17,926 bases of DNA from contig CAZYAI010000048.1 in NCBI GenBank assembly GCA_964645625.1, positions 1-17,926 on the forward strand. Reading direction: 5' to 3'. The DNA is from AB-137-C09 sp964645625. Its GTDB lineage: Bacteria; Pseudomonadota; Zetaproteobacteria; Mariprofundales; Mariprofundaceae. Position 1 is the first letter of the stretch, and each line of letters begins with the position of its first letter. The position numbers were made by a program, and so were the translations under genes. Below are positions 14,930 to 17,926 of the stretch, piece after piece. Under the pieces are notes generated by a model. That model did no database searches. It worked only from the letters and a program-made list of their open reading frames with translations, and had not been told where the DNA came from.

Positions 14930-16645
14930 ATGATAATTGAAAAAGTGAATATTGAAGGCTTCAGAAACTTTTCAAACCTGACTGCGAACCTTAAAGAAAG
15001 TACCCTAATCATTGGAGCTAATGACGTAGGAAAAACTAATCTAATATATGCTCTGAGGTTATTACTTGATAAATCTTTGTCTGAAAGAGATATTGAGCCT
15101 GAGGTAACGGACTTTCATATATCGAAAGACGGTAATCAGGCAGAAACATTTTCAATAACAGTATTTTTCAAAGATATTAATGAAGATGCAGCCCTATCCA
15201 CACTGAAAGGAAATGTTAGTGACAATGGGTGCTCTGTATTTAAGTTAGTTGCCAACCGAAATACGCTAGATTACCAAATCTCGATTGGCTCAAATAATAC
15301 TGAGCTAGGTGATGTGCCAAGTCGCTGCTATCTTAAATATATCAATATGAGATATATTCAATCACAGCGTGATTTGAAGAAATTTATTAACATAGAAAAA
15401 AAGCAGTTACTGAGGTTATCACAAGAGAGTAGAGAAACGCCTGAATATGAAGCTGATGATCGACAGCTAGATAGAATTTCTCGTGGCTTAAATAATATTA
15501 ATGAGAGAGTCAGGCGTTTAAATTACGTTAAAGACTCAACATCTTTGGTGAATGATGAGCTTAAGAAGCTTTCCCATAACTATGCCGACTACGAAGTACA
15601 CCTTGATTCTGGTGCTATAAAAGTACATCAATTTATAGATAACCTTGAGTTAGGAGCATCCACCGCAGGGTCGCGGTTAATGTTAGGGGGAGATGGTAGA
15701 AATAACCAAATATTATTAGCACTTTGGAAAGCTAAAAGCGAAAGAGAGTTTGATCCTGATAATGAAGTTGTTTTCTATTGTATTGAAGAACCAGAGGCTC
15801 ACCTACACCCTCATCAACAAAGAAAATTGGCAGATTATCTTATCAAAGAGCTTTCAGGACAAACTCTTATTACCAGTCATTCCCCACAAATAGCTGCAAG
15901 ATATAAACCTGATTCAATTGCAAATTTGATTAGTAAAAATAATTCCACTGTTGCTGCTAGTGATGGCTGTTCAGACTGTATAAGTGATGCTTGGGATAAT
16001 ATGGGGTATCGAATGAGTATATTACCCGCAGAGTCATTTTTCTCAAATTGTGTTTTTTTGGTGGAGGGACCTTCAGAATTGTTATTTTACCAAGAGCTAG
16101 CAGCTATAACAGGTATTGATCTTGATTATTATAATATAACAATTCTCAGTGTTGATGGAATACAGTTTGAAGTTTACACATCAATTTTAAATGCTTTAGA
16201 AATTCCTTGGGTTATGAGAACTGATAATGATGTATCGAAGGTTCCTTATACAGATGAGAAAAATTTGGCTGGTATTAATAGGTGTATGAAAATTGCTGGC
16301 CTCCCGCCATACCCACCTTATAATCAAGAGACAACGGCAAAGGCATTGGTTGAAAATGGAATTTGGGAAGAGGCTTCTAAAAAAATAAATTCGCTAGGAA
16401 TATTTTTATCAAAAATAGATTTAGAGTCAGATCTTGCGTTAGAAATGCCTGATGAATTAAAAGCATACTCTGGAAAAGATAATATTGATGATTCAGTGAA
16501 ATATATTCAGACTAAAAAAGCTATTAGAATGCGTGAGTTTTTACTACAAAATAGAGCCAATTTACATAATCTTGAGACAGGGGAGCTGATAAAACCACTA
16601 AATCATGCAAAGCAGATTGTAGAAGGGCTTCATAGAGATGCCTGA
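14930..16645 (+). CDS. gajA: Gabija GajA: OLD-family ATPase with TOPRIM nuclease domain
   Basis: GajA is the nucleotide-regulated DNA endonuclease of the Gabija anti-phage system and assembles with GajB. The 571 residues match the ~578 of known GajA. The N-terminal ABC/SMC-like ATPase has FRNF, Walker A GANDVGKT (29-36, Lys35), a signature-like LGGDGRNNQILLALW, Walker B VVFYCIEEPEAHLHPHQ and the switch LITSHSPQIAA. The C-terminal TOPRIM domain has LVEGPSE (Glu379), SVDG (Asp409) and RTDND (Asp432, Asp434), so metal-binding acidic residues are intact. AAAGGA (14919-14924) is five bases from ATG 14930 and only two from ATG 14927, so I chose 14930. AGA, AGG and ATA codons are common here, unlike the polysaccharide genes. 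An OLD nuclease of another class is unlikely given the adjacent UvrD-type helicase. Confidence 0.92.
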   Translation: MIIEKVNIEGFRNFSNLTANLKESTLIIGANDVGKTNLIYALRLLLDKSLSERDIEPEVTDFHISKDGNQAETFSITVFFKDINEDAALSTLKGNVSDNGCSVFKLVANRNTLDYQISIGSNNTELGDVPSRCYLKYINMRYIQSQRDLKKFINIEKKQLLRLSQESRETPEYEADDRQLDRISRGLNNINERVRRLNYVKDSTSLVNDELKKLSHNYADYEVHLDSGAIKVHQFIDNLELGASTAGSRLMLGGDGRNNQILLALWKAKSEREFDPDNEVVFYCIEEPEAHLHPHQQRKLADYLIKELSGQTLITSHSPQIAARYKPDSIANLISKNNSTVAASDGCSDCISDAWDNMGYRMSILPAESFFSNCVFLVEGPSELLFYQELAAITGIDLDYYNITILSVDGIQFEVYTSILNALEIPWVMRTDNDVSKVPYTDEKNLAGINRCMKIAGLPPYPPYNQETTAKALVENGIWEEASKKINSLGIFLSKIDLESDLALEMPDELKAYSGKDNIDDSVKYIQTKKAIRMREFLLQNRANLHNLETGELIKPLNHAKQIVEGLHRDA

Positions 16646-17926
16646 AATTCAATTTACACCAGATCAAGTCATAGCAATTGAATCTGAAGCTAATATGGTT
16701 ATTACTGCCTGCCCAGGTAGTGGTAAAACTTCAATTGTTGTAAAAAAGATTATTCGTGAAGTTGAAGACCTAAAATCATACCAAGGTGTCATTGGTATTA
16801 CCTTCACAGTTAAAGCAAGTAAAGAGCTAAAGAAAAGATGCAAAAAAAATGGTGTAAATACTAAAGCAAGTTTCTTCGGAACAATAGACCACTTCTGTTT
16901 ATCAGAAATAATTTATCCGTTTATTTCTCGGATATATGGGGCAAACGTTATTCCGTTGGAGTGCAAGTTATACAATGAACTTGATGAAGAGCTAAGAGCA
17001 GGGTTACCTGATTTAGGTGCCGTGGGAAATGAGTTAAAGACTGAAGATTACAACTCATATGAACCCATTATTAGAGAACTATATACCAAAGGGGTAATTG
17101 TATTAGAGACTCTTGGTGTGCTTTCAGTTCATGTGATAAATAACTCTAATGGATGTAAAAAATATATCAAATCAAAGTACACATCCCTATATGTAGATGA
17201 GTATCAGGACTCATCAGAGCCACAACATCAATTGTTTATTTCATTGCTTGTTCTTGGGCTTAAGGCTGTAGCTGTAGGGGATATTCAGCAATCAATTTAT
17301 GCTTGGCGAGGTAGTAGCCCTCAATACATACAAGACTTGATAGCAAAGCCTGATGTTTTTGAACATCATATTGTTAATATTAATCATCGATGCCACCCTT
17401 CAATAAATAATTATGCTAATAGGCTGTTTAATTCAAATTCAGTAGTGCAGCCTACAGAAGAAACTAGAGTTTATCAAAGAGTATATACTGGCGATCAGCT
17501 AAGTGCAGTACAACAAATTAATGATCCGATAAATAAGTTAGTCGATGGTGGCTTTGCCTCTTCATTATCAGAAATCGCCATTTTAGTTAGAAGTAATAGG
17601 AGCCTTGAATTTGTAAAAAATGGTTTAACTGTCCCTTTCAGAGTTTATAGTGATGATCCGCTTAGCTCAATTAACACCCCAACTACTAAGGCATTGAATG
17701 GATTGTTATTCTATTACTTTGATTCAACATTTTTAGCAGATGATGTCCTTGAAACTACAGAACAATTTCGCATATTATCTACTACGGAAAGAAAAGAATT
17801 TAGAAAAACAATAAAATCCTTGAGAAATATCCCTCAAGACGAATTAAAAAATAATTTAATTAGTATTTGCCAAGCATTAATTGAAATTGATATAACAAAG
17901 ATCGAAGAAAATGCATTAGGGCGTAC
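16638..17926 (+). CDS. gajB: Gabija GajB: UvrD/Rep-like superfamily 1 helicase (3' end outside window)
   Basis: GajB is the helicase-like partner of GajA. From ATG 16638, 429 codons are open to the window end; known GajB is about 494 residues, so roughly the last 65 are missing. The start reads MPEIQFTPDQVIAIES (Q motif with Gln10). Then come Walker A ACPGSGKT (24-31, Lys30), motif Ia GITFTVKASKEL, motif II LYVDEYQD (Asp187, Glu188), motif III VGDIQQSIYAWRG (Asp215, Gln217, Gln218) and motif IV INHRCHPSI. All UvrD-type ATPase motifs visible are intact. The start overlaps the gajA stop by eight bases (ATGCCTGA), so the two are translationally coupled. Codon use matches gajA. A generic UvrD helicase is excluded in practice by the gajA neighbour and short length. 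Confidence 0.9.
   Translation, partial: MPEIQFTPDQVIAIESEANMVITACPGSGKTSIVVKKIIREVEDLKSYQGVIGITFTVKASKELKKRCKKNGVNTKASFFGTIDHFCLSEIIYPFISRIYGANVIPLECKLYNELDEELRAGLPDLGAVGNELKTEDYNSYEPIIRELYTKGVIVLETLGVLSVHVINNSNGCKKYIKSKYTSLYVDEYQDSSEPQHQLFISLLVLGLKAVAVGDIQQSIYAWRGSSPQYIQDLIAKPDVFEHHIVNINHRCHPSINNYANRLFNSNSVVQPTEETRVYQRVYTGDQLSAVQQINDPINKLVDGGFASSLSEIAILVRSNRSLEFVKNGLTVPFRVYSDDPLSSINTPTTKALNGLLFYYFDSTFLADDVLETTEQFRILSTTERKEFRKTIKSLRNIPQDELKNNLISICQALIEIDITKIEENALGR

Noticed and set aside
1..17926. tRNA, rRNA or CRISPR array
   Set aside because: I saw no tRNA-like cloverleaf with T-loop consensus, no rRNA segments and no regularly spaced direct repeats.

Overview
The window looks like a piece of a gammaproteobacterial chromosome. 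This assignment is an inference: the sugar-phosphate transferase resembles E. coli WcaJ, and the intergenic repeats are of types I associate with Gammaproteobacteria. Neither names a genus. By eye the window is AT-rich, except the odhB-ald block, which is richer in G+C.

Region 1 (about 2-11515, all + strand) is a Wzx/Wzy-type exopolysaccharide or capsule locus. In order it holds the catalytic half of a WcaJ-type initiating transferase, a Wzz/BY-kinase co-polymerase, a membrane-anchored SGNH hydrolase, a Wzx flippase, a zinc-ribbon methyltransferase, a Wzy-like polymerase, an FkbM methyltransferase, a GT2 and a GT4 glycosyltransferase, and a PAPS-type sulfotransferase. From the flippase onward the genes nearly touch or overlap, so they are probably one operon. 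Together they would start a repeat unit on undecaprenyl phosphate, extend and decorate it (methyl, possibly acyl and sulfate), flip it and polymerise it under kinase control. Outer-membrane export genes are not in view.

Region 2 (11535-13708, - strand) is a convergent two-gene unit: a 2-oxoglutarate dehydrogenase E2 subunit (odhB) overlapping by 4 nt with alanine dehydrogenase (ald). The E2 appears to lack the usual E3/E1-binding domain.

Region 3 (about 13709-14929) is a junction with little intact coding. It holds the frameshifted C-terminal remnant of a transposase, a 158-bp element with 33-bp terminal inverted repeats, a 98-codon reading frame that looks like the 3' end of a larger gene, a 17-bp-stem palindrome, candidate promoters, and a dyad-rich leader with a 19-bp perfect inverted repeat.

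Region 4 (14930-17926, + strand) is a Gabija anti-phage defence operon: gajA (OLD-family ATPase/TOPRIM nuclease) overlapping by 8 nt with gajB (UvrD-like helicase), which runs off the window end. Its codon use (AGA, ATA, AGG) differs from regions 1 and 2, fitting horizontal acquisition at a site full of mobile-element debris. The least explained feature is the structured leader immediately before gajA.
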